This document shows positions 41,981-43,094 of a DNA stretch of 43,094 nucleotides, piece after piece. How positions within the stretch are numbered: position 1 is the first letter of the stretch; every line of letters begins with the position of its first letter. The stretch is from an uncultured Clostridia bacterium (GTDB lineage: Bacteria; Bacillota; Clostridia; Christensenellales; Borkfalkiaceae): positions 1 through 43,094 of the forward strand of contig CANRKX010000010.1 of NCBI GenBank assembly GCA_947631325.1, given 5' to 3'. The notes below the pieces were generated by a model. The model had not been told where the DNA came from, did not search any database, and saw only the letters and a program-made list of their open reading frames with translations. A program made the position numbers and the translations under genes.

Positions 41981-42682
41981 TCACCACTCTATCTCGTCTA
42001 TGGGCAGGGGATTTTGGTTGACGTCAATCTTCTCTATCCTGCCGCTCCTTATGTGTATGACCCTGTCCGCCATGTCCTTTAAGGCTTGGTTGTGCGTGAC
42101 GACGATGACGGGCTTTTTGCGGCTGCGCGTCACCTCGTACAGTAACTTTAAAATGCGCTTGCCAGTCACATAGTCCAAAGCCCCCGTCGGCTCGTCGCAT
42201 AAAAGAAGTTTGGGATTTTTTGCGAGAGCGCGGGCTATGGAGACCCTCTGCTGTTCGCCGCCCGACAGCTGCGCGGGGAAGTTATTGAGCCTGTCCGAAA
42301 GCCCGACCTGTTCGAGTATCTCCTTGGGGTCGAGGTGATTTTTGCATATCTCGACGGCAATCTCCACGTTTTCGAGCGCCGTTAAATTGGGCATGAGGTT
42401 GTAGAATTGGAACACAAACCCCACGTCGTTGCGGCGGTATGAGGTGAGCCCCCTCTTATCGAGGGCGGTAACCTCCCTGCCGTCAAGCACAATCTTTCCG
42501 CCCGACGCGCTGTCCATGCCGCCCAAAAGGTTCAAAAGGGTGGTCTTGCCCGCGCCCGAGCTACCCAAAACCACGGCAAACTCGCCGTCCTCAAGCCCGA
42601 AGGAAACCTCTTCGAGGGCGTTGACGACGACCGACCCCACCTTATACTGTTTGCTCACGTTTTCCAAATCAAGATAACTCAT
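41981..42682 (-). CDS. MacB/LolD-type ABC ATP-binding protein
   Basis: Cytoplasmic ATPase partner of the FtsX-like permease. All motifs are intact in 233 residues: Walker [10 protein letters not shown] (40-48), Q-loop Q92 ([12 protein letters not shown], the MacB-family signature), LSGGEQQR (139-146), Walker B LLLCDE (159-164) and H197. AAGGTGA precedes the ATG at 42682. It leads the ATPase-permease-M60 operon. The promoter is probably within 42700-42820. Confidence 0.95.
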   Translation of the reverse strand: MSYLDLENVSKQYKVGSVVVNALEEVSFGLEDGEFAVVLGSSGAGKTTLLNLLGGMDSASGGKIVLDGREVTALDKRGLTSYRRNDVGFVFQFYNLMPNLTALENVEIAVEICKNHLDPKEILEQVGLSDRLNNFPAQLSGGEQQRVSIARALAKNPKLLLCDEPTGALDYVTGKRILKLLYEVTRSRKKPVIVVTHNQALKDMADRVIHIRSGRIEKIDVNQNPLPIDEIEW

Positions 42683-42782
42683 ATTATCACCTTCTCGGCG
42701 CGATTTTACTTAAAGGTTGTGTATTCCGCAAATATTCGCCGCGAAAACGGCGTAAAATATATGTGAAAATCTTTTCGATAAT

Positions 42783-42811
42783 ATAATAACATGAAAAGTG
42801 CGATTTGTCAC
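42783..42811 (-). promoter_or_regulatory. Possible promoter of the ABC-M60 operon
   Basis: GTGACA (42811-42806) and TATTAT (42788-42783) on the minus strand, 17-base spacer, with an upstream TG. It would give a leader of about 95 bases containing a small CGCCG/CGGCG stem (42737-42752). The -35 is imperfect. Confidence 0.4.
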
Positions 42812-42829
42812 TATTTACGCGCGAGAAAG

Positions 42830-42858
42830 TTGACTTTTGATTTTATTTTTAATACAAT
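42830..42858 (+). promoter_or_regulatory. tRNA-Leu promoter
   Basis: TTGACT (42830-42835) and TACAAT (42853-42858) with a 17-base spacer; transcription should begin near 42865, about 40 bases before the tRNA. Confidence 0.72.
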
Positions 42859-42875
42859 TGATTTTAGCGGGAAAA

Positions 42876-42895
42876 GGGCATGTGCGCACATGCCC
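42876..42895. repeat. Perfect 20-bp palindrome in the tRNA leader
   Basis: GGGCATGTGC (42876-42885) and its exact complement (42886-42895) lie between the promoter and tRNA-Leu. There is no U tract, so it is not an obvious terminator. It may be a processing hairpin or a protein-binding site. Confidence 0.8.
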
Positions 42896-42906
42896 CCGTA
42901 TTACAT

Positions 42907-42989
42907 GTCGCCGTGGCGGAATTGGCAGACGCGCAGGACTTAGAATCCTGTGGGCAACCGTGCAGGTTCAACCCCTGTCGGCGACACCA
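42907..42989 (+). tRNA. tRNA-Leu(UAG)
   Basis: The cloverleaf closes fully. The acceptor stem is GTCGCCG/CGGCGAC, the anticodon stem CAGGA/TCCTG with loop CTTAGAA (anticodon TAG at 42941-42943), the long variable arm GGGCAACCG is typical of class II leucine tRNAs, and the T loop is TTCAACC. The discriminator is A (42986), and the CCA end is encoded (42987-42989). It decodes CUN-type leucine codons. It has its own promoter at 42830-42858. Confidence 0.96.
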
Positions 42990-43015
42990 CTTTTAATTTA
43001 TATTTCACCACATAA

Positions 43016-43031
43016 CGATATGCGCATATCG
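43016..43031. repeat. 16-bp perfect palindrome downstream of tRNA-Leu
   Basis: CGATATGCGCATATCG is a perfect palindrome 27 bases after the tRNA. It could form the stem of a terminator, but only scattered T follow. The rest of 42990-43094 shows no gene. Confidence 0.6.
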
Positions 43032-43094
43032 GCATATTCGCACAAAAACAGGCATACATATACGGAATTTGAAAGATGTCAAAGGTCAAAAAAT

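Noticed and set aside
43076-43094. Start of a new plus-strand gene at the window end
   Set aside because: An ATG begins MSKVKK-like codons, but only six codons are visible and the ribosome binding site is weak; it cannot be judged.

Overview
The window looks like a chromosomal segment of an anaerobic, probably gut-dwelling clostridial Firmicute. I base this on the prmA-rsmE-mtaB order, a monomeric [FeFe] hydrogenase, BspA-type LRR surface proteins, an M60 (mucin-type) peptidase, strong AAGGAG/GGGAGG ribosome binding sites and sigma-A promoters. An uncultured Christensenellales-like lineage would fit, but that placement is inference. There is no phage, insertion sequence or CRISPR array. Nearly all genes are on the minus strand; the plus-strand genes are hsp20, a small ABC importer operon, a WYL regulator and a tRNA-Leu.

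Layout. 1-384: a dispersed-type intergenic repeat, then a promoter and a three-hairpin leader before hsp20 (385-804), closed by a strong terminator. 915-17989 (minus): about 17 kb of giant cell-surface genes. These are a 2201-residue membrane-anchored protein built of tandem modules of roughly 190-200 residues, a 2492-residue BspA-like LRR protein with its own consensus promoter and hairpin-rich leader, and a 909-residue solute-binding-like lipoprotein overlapping the end of the LRR gene. 18382-19950: cardiolipin synthase. 20098-23966: valS followed by an exported metallo-beta-lactamase-fold (ComEC-type) hydrolase. 24103-26652 (plus): an SsuABC/TauABC-like importer. 26669-26887: a 72-residue orphan on the minus strand. 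27029-27946 (plus): an HTH-WYL regulator.

28059-33915 (minus): a tightly packed operon prmA-rsmE-mtaB-prsW-hit-galM-like, with ATGA or longer overlaps at most junctions and a probable leaderless start at prmA. 33975-34823: a thioredoxin-reductase-like flavoprotein that keeps FAD motifs and the CATC redox pair but lacks recognisable NADPH motifs. 34898-36412: a group-B-like [FeFe] hydrogenase with its own strong promoter. 36563-42682 (minus): an operon of a MacB-type ATPase, an FtsX-like permease and a secreted M60 peptidase lipoprotein. 42907-42989 (plus): tRNA-Leu(UAG) with encoded CCA.

How the parts may work together. The surface locus (LRR protein, modular anchored protein, solute-binding lipoprotein) and the M60 peptidase with carbohydrate-binding-type domains fit life on host mucus. 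The hydrogenase and the pyridine-nucleotide-motif-less reductase suggest ferredoxin-linked redox metabolism. The most interesting candidates for something undescribed are the modular 2201-residue protein and its LRR partner, both with predicted cytoplasmic tails carrying a similar short motif, and the possible ferredoxin-dependent thioredoxin reductase.
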